Shown: positions 9,262 to 16,356 of the stretch, piece by piece
Layout of the letters: the number at the start of each line of letters is the position of its first letter
Numbering within the stretch: position 1 is the stretch's first letter
Assembly: GCF_006716765.1 (NCBI RefSeq)
Contig: NZ_VFPO01000001.1
Span: 806,001 to 870,000, forward strand
DNA: 64,000 nucleotides
Origin: Actinomadura hallensis
GTDB taxonomy: Bacteria; Actinomycetota; Actinomycetes; Streptosporangiales; Streptosporangiaceae
Direction: 5' to 3'
Notes under the pieces: generated by a model
Databases searched by the model: none
What the model was told of the DNA's origin: nothing
The model's input: only the letters and a program-made list of their open reading frames with translations
Program-made: the position numbers and the translations under genes

Positions 9262-9702
9262 TCAGTCCCAGCGGGCGGAGCGCTGGCGCTTGATGGCCGA
9301 GCGGCGCCTCTTGTTCTCCAGGCGGCGCTCGTTGACGGCGCGCGGGACCTTCTTCGGGATGCGCTTCTTCGGGGGAGGGGCAGTGGCCTCGGCCAGCAGC
9401 ATGGCCAGCCGGGTGCGGGCGGCGTCGCGGTTGCGGGCCTGGGAGCGGAACTCCTCGGCGCGGACCGTCAGGACGCCGCGCACCAGACGGCCGGCGAGGC
9501 GCTCCAGCGCCCGCGCCCTCAGGTGCTCGGGCAGGGACGGGGAGTTCGCGACGTCGAAGGACAGCTCGGCCGCGGTGGCGCTGGTGTTGACGTGCTGCCC
9601 GCCCGGCCCCGAGGAACGGGAGAAACGCCAGCGGAGCTCGGACTCCGGGATCGAGACCGAGCCTCTGACGTGTACCCCTCTGTCAGGTGCTTCGCCGGGC
9701 AT
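9262..9702 (-). CDS. arfB: ArfB/YaeJ-like peptidyl-tRNA hydrolase (ribosome rescue)
   Basis: A 146-residue class-I release-factor-like protein. It holds the catalytic GGQ (residues 34-36 in SSGPGGQHVNT) but lacks the codon-recognition domains of RF1/RF2. The C-terminus is a long basic tail (KKRIPKKVPRAVNERRLENKRR), which in ArfB enters the empty mRNA channel. It should hydrolyse peptidyl-tRNA on stalled ribosomes. The ATG at 9702 gives the canonical length; the upstream extension has no family similarity. It is divergent from the DUF2236 gene, with about 90 bp between them. Confidence 0.85.
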   Translation of the reverse strand: MPGEAPDRGVHVRGSVSIPESELRWRFSRSSGPGGQHVNTSATAAELSFDVANSPSLPEHLRARALERLAGRLVRGVLTVRAEEFRSQARNRDAARTRLAMLLAEATAPPPKKRIPKKVPRAVNERRLENKRRRSAIKRQRSARWD

Positions 9703-9791
9703 GCCTCCATTGTCGCAGGCAGTGGTGATCTTGTCGTCCGAATAACCCCCCGGCCGCACCGTACTGCAAGTACTTACTTACAATCGTCGTC

Positions 9792-10688
9792 ATGTCTGAA
9801 GGGCTCTTCAAGGACGACGATCTCATCCGTGTCATCGGGCGCGAGGGGGTGCTGATCGCGGCGGGCGGCGCCGCGTCCCTGCTCCAGACCGCCCATCCCA
9901 AGGTCGCCCAGGGCGTCTACGACCACAGCTACTCGGCGGACGACCCGGCGCGCCGCCTGCGCAACACCATGGGATGGCTCTACACCGTGCAGTTCGGCAC
10001 GCGGGAGGAGGCCGAGGCGCTCAGCGCACTGGTGACCAAGGGGCATGACGCCGTCACCGGGCCCGGCTACAGGGCGAACGACCCGGAGCTCCAGGTGTGG
10101 GTCGCCTCGACCCTGTTCGCGGTGGCCGCCCAGTTCTACCAGCTGCTCTTCCGGCGGAAGCTGAGCCGGGCGGAACTCGAGGAGTTCTACGGGCAGACCA
10201 AGATCTACGCGACGATCCTCGGCTGCCCCGAGGGCCGGATGCCGGAGACGTACGCCGACTTCCGCGAGTACTACGCGCACATGCTGCGGACCATCGAGGT
10301 CAACGACGTCTCCCGGTCCGTCGCCGACCAGGTGCTGAACCCGAAGGCGCCGGGCGGCCCGCTCGCGGCCCCCGGGCTGGCGGCGATCCGGCTGCTCACG
10401 GCGGGGCTGATGCCGGCGCCGATCCGCGCGCAGTACGGCTGGAAGTGGGACGCCGGGCGGCGGCTCCGGTTCCGGCTGCTGATCCGGGTGCTCCAGGTGG
10501 TGTATCCGCGGCTGCCGCTGCGGATCCGGACGATGCCCCGGGACGTCTACCTGGCCTCGACGCGGAGGATGCTCGCCAAGGCGAAGCGCCGTCCCGCGAT
10601 CTCGGTGACGACGGCCGGACCGGCCGGACCGCTCGGATCGGGCGGCGCCGGCGATCCCGGCGAGAAGGGCGAGGGTGCGGCCGCGTGA
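9792..10688 (+). CDS. MpaB/DUF2236-family oxygenase
   Basis: A 298-residue protein of the DUF2236 (MpaB / rubber-oxygenase-like) family. The evidence is the N-terminal REGVLIAAGGAASLLQTAHP, the RRLRNTMGWLYTVQFGT block and the conserved ...WVASTLFAVAAQFY... helix. The family uses a haem-type or other b-type prosthetic group in oxidative cleavage; His in QTAHP is a candidate ligand. The last 30 residues are a Gly/Pro-rich tail without family similarity. Its stop codon lies inside the left arm of a hairpin, so termination is immediate. Confidence 0.8.
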   Translation: MSEGLFKDDDLIRVIGREGVLIAAGGAASLLQTAHPKVAQGVYDHSYSADDPARRLRNTMGWLYTVQFGTREEAEALSALVTKGHDAVTGPGYRANDPELQVWVASTLFAVAAQFYQLLFRRKLSRAELEEFYGQTKIYATILGCPEGRMPETYADFREYYAHMLRTIEVNDVSRSVADQVLNPKAPGGPLAAPGLAAIRLLTAGLMPAPIRAQYGWKWDAGRRLRFRLLIRVLQVVYPRLPLRIRTMPRDVYLASTRRMLAKAKRRPAISVTTAGPAGPLGSGGAGDPGEKGEGAAA

Positions 10689-10713
10689 CCCACAGGGAAC
10701 GCCACGCGGCCGC
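10677..10713 (+). terminator. 11-bp hairpin overlapping the DUF2236 stop
   Basis: GCGGCCGCGTG (10677-10687) pairs exactly with 10703-10713. The arm contains the stop codon of the upstream gene. This fits an intrinsic terminator without a clear U-tract, as is common in high-GC genomes. Confidence 0.6.
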
Positions 10714-10724
10714 TCTCCCTTGCC

Positions 10725-10758
10725 GGTCCCTTCGCGCCCGGCCCGGCGGGAAGGGACC
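10725..10758. terminator. 9-bp hairpin, possible bidirectional terminator
   Basis: GGTCCCTTC (10725-10733) pairs with GAAGGGACC (10750-10758), and further pairing is possible within the GC-rich loop. It lies in the gap between the DUF2236 gene and the convergent histidine kinase gene and could act on either strand. Confidence 0.5.
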
Positions 10759-10875
10759 CTGGCCCGGTGTCGCCGTCCGTCCGCCCGCTCCCCCCAGAGC
10801 CTGGCCGGACGGCCTCCCGGGTCAGACCGGGGGTACCGGATCGTTGACGACCTTGCTCCGTCAGGCTGGAGCGTG

Positions 10876-10903
10876 CCTGGAATGAACCTGAAAGTGTCCT
10901 GAA
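10876..10903 (+). promoter_or_regulatory. CCTGAA direct-repeat site (three units, 11-bp period)
   Basis: CCTGGA at 10876, CCTGAA at 10887 and CCTGAA at 10898 are spaced exactly 11 bp apart, one helical turn. This is the format bound by OmpR/PhoP-type regulators. The same unit and spacing occurs at 11104 and at 13535, the latter just upstream of the response-regulator gene. Confidence 0.6.
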
Positions 10904-11103
10904 TGCCGGTATGGCGGGAACCTGAGTGATATGCCGCGAAAGCCGGATGCGCGGCGGCCGGGGGGCGGGCGTCGTCGCCGCGCCCCTCGACCGCGGTCCG
11001 GCGGCCGCGCATCCGCGCGGCCGCGTCGAAGCTGGCCAGGGCGCGGACTCCCGCTCCCGGCGGAGAGCGGGGCGCGCCCTGTGGGGACACTCAAGCGCAC
11101 GTA

Positions 11104-11120
11104 CCTGAAAGTTGCCTGAA
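11104..11120 (+). promoter_or_regulatory. CCTGAA direct-repeat site (two units, 11-bp period)
   Basis: CCTGAA at 11104-11109 and again at 11115-11120, separated by AGTTG. The spacing and sequence match the repeats at 10887/10898 and 13535/13546. It lies just beyond the 3' end of the histidine kinase gene, so the target is not that gene. Confidence 0.55.
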
Positions 11121-11168
11121 CGCAGCCACCGGATCACATGACGGTTCGGCGGTTCGGTCGCCGTCGAG

Positions 11169-12758
11169 TCAGTCCCCGTCGAGCGGCAGGACGACCCGGA
11201 ACGTGGCGCCCTCGCCGGGCGTGGAGTCGGCCTCCACCAGCCCTTCGTGGGCCGCCACCAGCGCGGCGACGATCGCGAGGCCGAGGCCCGCGCCGCCGCC
11301 CTGCCGCGAGCGGGCCTGGTCCGCGCGGTAGAAGCGCTCGAAGACCCGTTCCGACTGCTCGGGCGACAGGCCGGGCCCGCGGTCGGCGACCTCGACGACC
11401 GCCGCCGGTGCGTCCCGCAGCGTGCCGGACTTGAGACGCACCTCGACCGGCGTGCCCTCCGGGGTGTGGACGACCGCGTTGGTCAGCAGGTTGCCGAGCA
11501 CCTGCCGCAGCCGCGGCTCGTCCCCCAGCACCTGGTACGCCAGGCCGCCCTCGACCGACAGCTCGATCGTGCGGTCGGGCGCGAGGACCCTCGCCTCCTG
11601 GACGGAGTCGGCGGCGACGGCGAGCAGGTCCACCGGCCGCCGCTCGATCGGGCGCTGCCGGTCCAGCCGGGCGAGCAGCAGCAGGTCCTCCACGAGCAGG
11701 CCCATCCGCGACGCGGTCTGCTCGATGCGGCCGATCAGCCGGTCCAGCTCGGCGGGGGTGCGGGCCGCGCCCTGCCGGTAGAACTCGGCGAACCCGCGGA
11801 TCGCGGTCAGCGGGGTGCGCAGCTCGTGGCTGGCGTCGGCGACGAAGCGCCGCATCCGCTCCTCCGAGCGCAGCGCCGTCCGCTCCGACCGCCGCGCCGC
11901 CGCCTCCGACTCGGCGCGGGCGCGGAACGCCGTCTCGATCTGGGCGAGCATCGCGTTCAGCGACTGGCCGAGGCGCCCCATCTCGGTGCGCGGGTCGGTC
12001 CGCGGGACGCGCCGCGACAGGTCCCCGGCGGCGATCGCGCCCGCGGTCTCCTCGATCTCGGCGAGCGGGCGGAGGCTGGCCCGGACGACCCACACCCCGA
12101 GGCCGACCAGCCCGACCAGCACCAGCACCCCCACGATCGCGTCGATCACCACGAGGCGGCGGACGGTGCGGTCGACCTCCTCCAGGCTGAACGCGAGCAC
12201 CAGGATCGCCCCGTCACTGTCGGGGATCGGCTCGGCGAGGATCCGCCACGACGAGCCCGACCCGCCGGTGCCCGACACGGTGAACGGCTCGTCGAGCCGC
12301 CCGGACAGGTCGTCGGGGAGGCGCGGGTGGCCGCTCTCGCTCCACGCCGGGTTCTGCCCGACCGTGCGGCCGTCGTTGACGCGGATCTGCCCGTACACCT
12401 CGCTGGGGATGCGGTAGGTGAACCTGGTCCGTCCCTCCTCCAGCTCGGGCAGGTGCTCGGCGACCTGGGCCATGGTCCTGCCGACGGACCCGCGCAGCTG
12501 GTCGTCGGCGCGCCCGACGAGGTACTGCCGCAGCACCGACGCGCTGGCGCCCGCCATCACCGTCATCCCGACGGTCGCGATGACGAGCATCCCGGCGACC
12601 AGCTTGACGCGCAGCGACGCCCGTCCCCACAGCCGGGACAGCCCGCGGCGCGGCCACGGGAACCGGCGGCCGCCCCGGCCGCCCGGGTCGTCGCCGCCCG
12701 GTTCGTCCGGCGTTCGCGGCGCGCTGCCGGCGGAGGACGCGGGAACCTCCGCGGACAT
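11169..12758 (-). CDS. PhoR-like sensor histidine kinase
   Basis: A 529-residue membrane kinase. After a 50-residue Pro/Gly-rich N-tail comes TM1 (about 53-74), an extracytoplasmic sensor of about 125 residues, TM2 (about 201-225), a HAMP linker, the HisKA box DASHELRTPLTAIRGF with the phospho-acceptor His311, and an HATPase domain with N, G1 (DRGPGL) and G2 (GGGAGLGLAI) boxes. It should autophosphorylate and pass phosphate to the adjacent regulator. The ATG at 12758 overlaps the regulator's TGA by one base (TGATG), so the pair is translationally coupled. The signal is unknown. Confidence 0.88.
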   Translation of the reverse strand: MSAEVPASSAGSAPRTPDEPGGDDPGGRGGRRFPWPRRGLSRLWGRASLRVKLVAGMLVIATVGMTVMAGASASVLRQYLVGRADDQLRGSVGRTMAQVAEHLPELEEGRTRFTYRIPSEVYGQIRVNDGRTVGQNPAWSESGHPRLPDDLSGRLDEPFTVSGTGGSGSSWRILAEPIPDSDGAILVLAFSLEEVDRTVRRLVVIDAIVGVLVLVGLVGLGVWVVRASLRPLAEIEETAGAIAAGDLSRRVPRTDPRTEMGRLGQSLNAMLAQIETAFRARAESEAAARRSERTALRSEERMRRFVADASHELRTPLTAIRGFAEFYRQGAARTPAELDRLIGRIEQTASRMGLLVEDLLLLARLDRQRPIERRPVDLLAVAADSVQEARVLAPDRTIELSVEGGLAYQVLGDEPRLRQVLGNLLTNAVVHTPEGTPVEVRLKSGTLRDAPAAVVEVADRGPGLSPEQSERVFERFYRADQARSRQGGGAGLGLAIVAALVAAHEGLVEADSTPGEGATFRVVLPLDGD

Positions 12759-13495
12759 CAGCCCGGTCTCGCGGGCTCGCGGAGGACGTAGCCCACACCG
12801 CGGAGGGTGTGGATGAGGCGGGGCTCGGAGTTGTCGACCTTGCGGCGCAGCGCCGAGACGTACGACTCGACGATCCCGGCGTCGCCGCGGAAGTCGTAGT
12901 TCCACACGTGGTCGAGGATCTGCGCCTTCGACACGACGCGTCCCGCGTTGGCCATGAAGTAGCGCAGCAGCTTGAACTCGGTCGGCGACAGCTGGATCGG
13001 GCGCCCGGCGCGCCACACCTCGTGGCTGTCCTCGTCGAGCTCGACGTCGGCGAACACCATGCGCGGCGTCGGCTCGGCCACCCCGCCGCGGAACCGCCGC
13101 AGCACGGCCCGGATCCGGGCGATGACCTCCTCCAGGCTGAACGGCTTGGTGACGTAGTCGTCCCCGCCGATCGTCAGGCCCTTGATGCGGTCCTGGACGG
13201 CGTCCCGGGCGGTGAGGAACAGCACGGGGGTGTGGTCCCCGCCGGACCGGAGCCGCCGCGCCACGTCGAACCCGTCGATGTCGGGCAGCATCACGTCCAG
13301 GACGATCAGGTCCGGGCGGTGCCGCCGCGCGGCCTGGACGGCGTCGGCGCCGTTGGTGGCGGTGACGACCTCGAACCCGGTGAAACGCAGGCTGCCGGCG
13401 AGCAGTTCCAGGATGTTCGGCTCGTCCTCGACGACCAGCAGCGTCGCCTCCGGCGTCTTGCCGCCGCCGTTCGCCGTTCGTTCAACCAATGGCAC
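12758..13495 (-). CDS. PhoP-like OmpR-family response regulator
   Basis: A 245-residue regulator with a receiver domain and a winged-helix DNA-binding domain. The receiver has acidic pair E23/D24, phospho-Asp67 in VLDVMLPD, Thr95 and Lys117 in VTKPFS. The C-terminal domain has LSPTEFKLLRYFMANAGRVVSK and VESYVSALRRKVD...HTLRGVGYVL. From memory it is closest to Mycobacterium tuberculosis PhoP. The GTG at 13495 is favoured because GGAGGGGG sits just upstream; an in-frame TTG lies further up. CCTGAA repeats 40-56 bp upstream suggest autoregulation. Confidence 0.85.
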   Translation of the reverse strand: MPLVERTANGGGKTPEATLLVVEDEPNILELLAGSLRFTGFEVVTATNGADAVQAARRHRPDLIVLDVMLPDIDGFDVARRLRSGGDHTPVLFLTARDAVQDRIKGLTIGGDDYVTKPFSLEEVIARIRAVLRRFRGGVAEPTPRMVFADVELDEDSHEVWRAGRPIQLSPTEFKLLRYFMANAGRVVSKAQILDHVWNYDFRGDAGIVESYVSALRRKVDNSEPRLIHTLRGVGYVLREPARPG

Positions 13496-13534
13496 AGTCC
13501 CCCTCCACAATCACCGCAGAGGTTCCCACCCGAA

Positions 13535-13551
13535 CCTGAACGTCCCCTGAA
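13535..13551. promoter_or_regulatory. CCTGAA direct-repeat operator upstream of the two-component operon
   Basis: CCTGAA at 13535-13540 and 13546-13551 (11-bp period) lies about 40 bp upstream of the response-regulator start. Tandem hexamers one helical turn apart are the usual OmpR/PhoP target, so this is the likely autoregulatory site. Confidence 0.65.
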
Positions 13552-13642
13552 TGCCCGCAGAGGATCGTATGAGTGCGGTGTCCCCTTGTCGCCGGGCGCC
13601 GAAGCCGCCGCTCCGGGCCGCGAGCCGGCCGCCTGTCCGCGC

Positions 13643-14173
13643 CTATCCGCGCAGGTCGCGGATGGCCCGCATCGCCTCGCGGCGCACGTCGCCGGACAGG
13701 ACGTCGATGTAGACGCGGCCGTCCAGGTGCCCGCACTCGTGCTGGAGGCAGCGGGCGAAGTAGCCGGTGCCCTCGACGCGGACGGGCCTGCCCTTGACGT
13801 CCACGCCCTCGACCACGGCGTGCGCGGCGCGCGGCGTGTCGAACCGGAGACCGGGCACGGACAGGCACCCCTCCGGGGCGACGAGGGACTCACCGCCGGT
13901 GCTGACGAGCCTCGGGTTGACGACGTGGCCGACGTGGCGGCGGCCCTTGTCGTCCTCGCAGTCGTACACGAACACGCGGAGGCCGACGCCGATCTGGTTG
14001 GCCGCGAGCCCGGCGCCGTTCTCCTCGTACATGGTGACGAACATGTCGTCGACGAGGCGTTCCAGCGCGGTGTCGAACGTCCGGACGGGGTCGCACTCGG
14101 TGCGCAGGACCGGGTCTCCGAGGAGGCGGACGGGGCGGGCGGTTCCGCGGCGCGCATGGATCCTCTTGCTCAC
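13643..14173 (-). CDS. def: peptide deformylase
   Basis: A protein of about 176 residues that removes the formyl group from nascent polypeptides. All three catalytic motifs are present: GAGLAANQIG (residues 53-62), EGCLSV with metal-ligand Cys103, and QHECGHLDG with ligands His145/His149 and catalytic Glu146. The second of two closely spaced in-frame GTG codons (14173) is preferred because AGG lies 9 bp upstream; the other start (14179) would add two residues. It stands alone between the two-component system and the DivIVA-like gene. Confidence 0.9.
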   Translation of the reverse strand: MSKRIHARRGTARPVRLLGDPVLRTECDPVRTFDTALERLVDDMFVTMYEENGAGLAANQIGVGLRVFVYDCEDDKGRRHVGHVVNPRLVSTGGESLVAPEGCLSVPGLRFDTPRAAHAVVEGVDVKGRPVRVEGTGYFARCLQHECGHLDGRVYIDVLSGDVRREAMRAIRDLRG

Positions 14174-14253
14174 CCCCACGATCCTATAAACGCGGGGCCG
14201 TGTTCCGGTAAAGGCGACTGTTCCGGCAGAGGCGACTGGGCCGGTAAAGGGTG

Positions 14254-14293
14254 ACGCGGTGCGCCCGGCCGCTCGGGGCCGGACGCACCGCGT
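14254..14293. terminator. bidirectional hairpin terminator
   Basis: ACGCGGTGCG (14254-14263) pairs with 14284-14293, and after one mismatch CCGGCC (14265-14270) pairs with GGCCGG (14277-14282) around a 6-nt loop. It lies downstream of the DivIVA-like gene and upstream of the deformylase gene (both minus strand), so it most likely ends the DivIVA-like transcript. Confidence 0.7.
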
Positions 14294-14424
14294 GACGTTT
14301 CCGCAGTCGGATGAGCCGGGCCTGCGCCGCTCCCTCTGCTCCCGCCTGCTCTCCGTGCTGTGGTGTGCTGTGGCGCCGCCGCCGCGGCGCCGCCTGTGTC
14401 ACCCGTGTGAGCCGGACCGGGAGG

Positions 14425-15417
14425 TCACAGCTCGATGGGCCCGCGGGGCTGCGGCGGGACGGGGCCGCCGGGCTCCTCGGCGGGGCGGGCCGGCTTGGGC
14501 TGCGGCGCGGGGGCGTGCGCCTCCGGCGCGGCCGCCGGCTCGGGCTTCTTCACGGGCTGCGCCGCCGGGGAGGCGGGGGCCGGGGCCGGCTTGGGCGTCG
14601 CCGGGATCGGCTTCGGGCCCGCCCCGGCGGACTGGCCGCCGGCGGGCTGCGCCGCGGCCGGCTGCTGCGCCGGCGCGGGCTGGGCCTGCGCGGCCGGCTG
14701 CTTGCGGGGCGGCGCGCTCTGCCGGACGGCGTCCTCCACCATCTTCTCCAGCGGGCCCGCCTCGTTCTCGGCGGTCAGCAGCCGGTGCAGCGTCTCGCTG
14801 ATCTCGGTGAGGCGCTGCAGGGCCTGGGTGTGGTTCTTGGTGAGCGACGTCAGCCGCTGCGTCGCGCCCTCGTTGATCACGCTGGCGCGGCGCTCGGCCG
14901 CGGTGAGGGTGCGCTCGGCCTCCAGGCGCGCGCTGCTCACCGTCTGCTCGGCCTCCTGCTTGGCCGAGGACAGGATGCTGTCGGACTCCTTCTTGGCGGA
15001 GGCCAGCAGCCCCTCGGCCTTCTCCTGCGCCTGGGCGAGGTTCTTCTCCGCGTGCGCGCGGGCGTCGTCGATGATCCGCTTGGACTCCTGCTCGGCGTCC
15101 TTGCGGATCTCGGCGCCCTTGGCCTCGGCCTGGGCGACCTTGTCCTGGGCCTCGTCCTCGGCGAGGTTGATGATCTGGCGCAGCCGGTCGCTCAGGTCGT
15201 CGCCGGTCGGCTTGCGGGCCTCCCGGAGCTCGGCCATCTCACGGCGGATGCGCTCGACGTCGTCCTGGGCGCGGGCGAGCCGCGCCTCGAGTTCGCGGTG
15301 CTTCTGCTGCGCACGCGCGATGTAGTCGTCGACCTGGCGGCGGTTGTAGCCGCGCATGACGATCTCGAAGGACTCGTCTTGGAGGAGGTTCGGCAGGATC
15401 TCGGCTTCGTTGCTCAT
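14425..15417 (-). CDS. DivIVA-domain coiled-coil protein
   Basis: A 330-residue protein. The N-terminal DivIVA-type motif (SFEIVMRGYNRRQVDDYI, residues 16-33) is followed by a long, nearly uninterrupted coiled coil (about 35-235) rich in Ala/Glu/Lys/Gln heptads. The last 95 residues are a disordered Pro/Ala/Gln tail. Such proteins organise polar growth or septation at the membrane, or act as scaffolds like actinobacterial FilP/Scy/Wag31 relatives. This one is not the classic Wag31 because the GYxxxxVDxF box is GYNRRQVDDY. It is a single-gene unit. Confidence 0.75.
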   Translation of the reverse strand: MSNEAEILPNLLQDESFEIVMRGYNRRQVDDYIARAQQKHRELEARLARAQDDVERIRREMAELREARKPTGDDLSDRLRQIINLAEDEAQDKVAQAEAKGAEIRKDAEQESKRIIDDARAHAEKNLAQAQEKAEGLLASAKKESDSILSSAKQEAEQTVSSARLEAERTLTAAERRASVINEGATQRLTSLTKNHTQALQRLTEISETLHRLLTAENEAGPLEKMVEDAVRQSAPPRKQPAAQAQPAPAQQPAAAQPAGGQSAGAGPKPIPATPKPAPAPASPAAQPVKKPEPAAAPEAHAPAPQPKPARPAEEPGGPVPPQPRGPIEL

Positions 15418-15676
15418 GGTGCCTTGGGGGGTCGTTGGCGGGGCCAGTCACCCCGTCAGGGTCGGTCGCGGTAACATCCTCACCCGCCTCAGCGGGCCCA
15501 CCTTGTGGGAAACGTCAGAACGACTCTCGTCCGGTCCACCCGGTTCGCGCAACCGGAACGCGCTTCTCGCTGCCGTTTCGTCACCTCGGTAGGCCCGTCA
15601 AACTATCCAATTCGCCCAAACGGCGCGTACGGGGGGCGATGTCCGGGGCGGGACGGCCGCGTCCTAGCATCGGCCC

Positions 15677-16198
15677 ATGAGCTACCTGGGATCATTGGGT
15701 GAGGACCGGCCGGAGATCCATCCCGAGGCGTGGATCGCGCCCGGCGCGGTCGTCGTCGGCCGGGTGACGCTCGGCCGGGCGTCCAGCGTCTGGTACGGCT
15801 CGGTGCTGCGCGGCGACGACGCCGAGATCGTCGTCGGCGAGGAGTGCAACATCCAGGACCTCAGCTGCCTGCACGCCGACCCGGGGACCCCCGCCGTCCT
15901 GGAGGACCGCGTGAGCCTCGGCCACAAGGCGATGGTGCACGGCGCCCACGTCGAGACCGGGTCGCTCATCGGGATCGGCGCGATCGTCATGAACGGCGCG
16001 CGGATCGGCTCCGGGACGCTGATCGCGGCGGGCGCGCTCGTGCCGCCCGGCAAGAAGATCCCCTCCGGCGTGCTCGTCGCCGGGACGCCGGGCAGGATCG
16101 TCCGGGAGCTGACCGACGACGACCGGCTGGTCCTCCAGCACACGCCTGAGGTGTACGTGACGAAGGCGCGGCGGCACCGCGACGCCGAGTGGCAGTGA
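15677..16198 (+). CDS. gamma-carbonic-anhydrase-like hexapeptide-repeat protein
   Basis: A 173-residue protein of the left-handed beta-helix family. Imperfect hexapeptide repeats run from about 15 to 140 (AWIAPGAVVVGRVTLGRASSVWYGSVLRGD). Its histidine-bearing segments (LHADPG, LGHKAMVHG) match the gamma-CA/YrdA/PaaY group that binds zinc or iron at subunit interfaces. A role as a carbonic anhydrase or CoA-thioesterase-like enzyme is possible; many members have no proven activity. It is monocistronic and precedes the AAA gene by about 160 bp. Confidence 0.82.
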   Translation: MSYLGSLGEDRPEIHPEAWIAPGAVVVGRVTLGRASSVWYGSVLRGDDAEIVVGEECNIQDLSCLHADPGTPAVLEDRVSLGHKAMVHGAHVETGSLIGIGAIVMNGARIGSGTLIAAGALVPPGKKIPSGVLVAGTPGRIVRELTDDDRLVLQHTPEVYVTKARRHRDAEWQ

Positions 16199-16356
16199 CC
16201 CGCGGCCGGCGGTGACCCGCGGGTGGCAGTGACCGCCGAGTGCGGGTGACCGTCACGTCCCGGCGGCCGCAAAGTGCCGTTTAGGGGCGCACTGACCTGC
16301 GGTTATGTGACGAATGGACCGGTGGAGGGCTCCCCGGACGGTTTCTGCTGACTACG

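Larger units (their letters stand above)
10689..11168. other. 480-bp intergenic region with two regulator-type repeat sites
   Basis: No credible protein gene is visible: the short frames here are Arg/Gly/Pro-rich and have no ribosome binding site. The region holds two terminator-like hairpins (10677-10758) and two clusters of CCTGAA direct repeats with an 11-bp period (10876-10903 and 11104-11120). The same motif stands before the adjacent response-regulator gene. The clusters flank about 200 bp, so this could be a promoter region for a small RNA or small protein that I cannot identify. Confidence 0.6.

Noticed and set aside
10861..11119. Short frames (60-79 residues) on both strands between the two CCTGAA sites
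   Set aside because: All are Arg/Pro/Gly-rich with no ribosome binding site or codon bias. I kept the interval as a possible small-RNA region instead.
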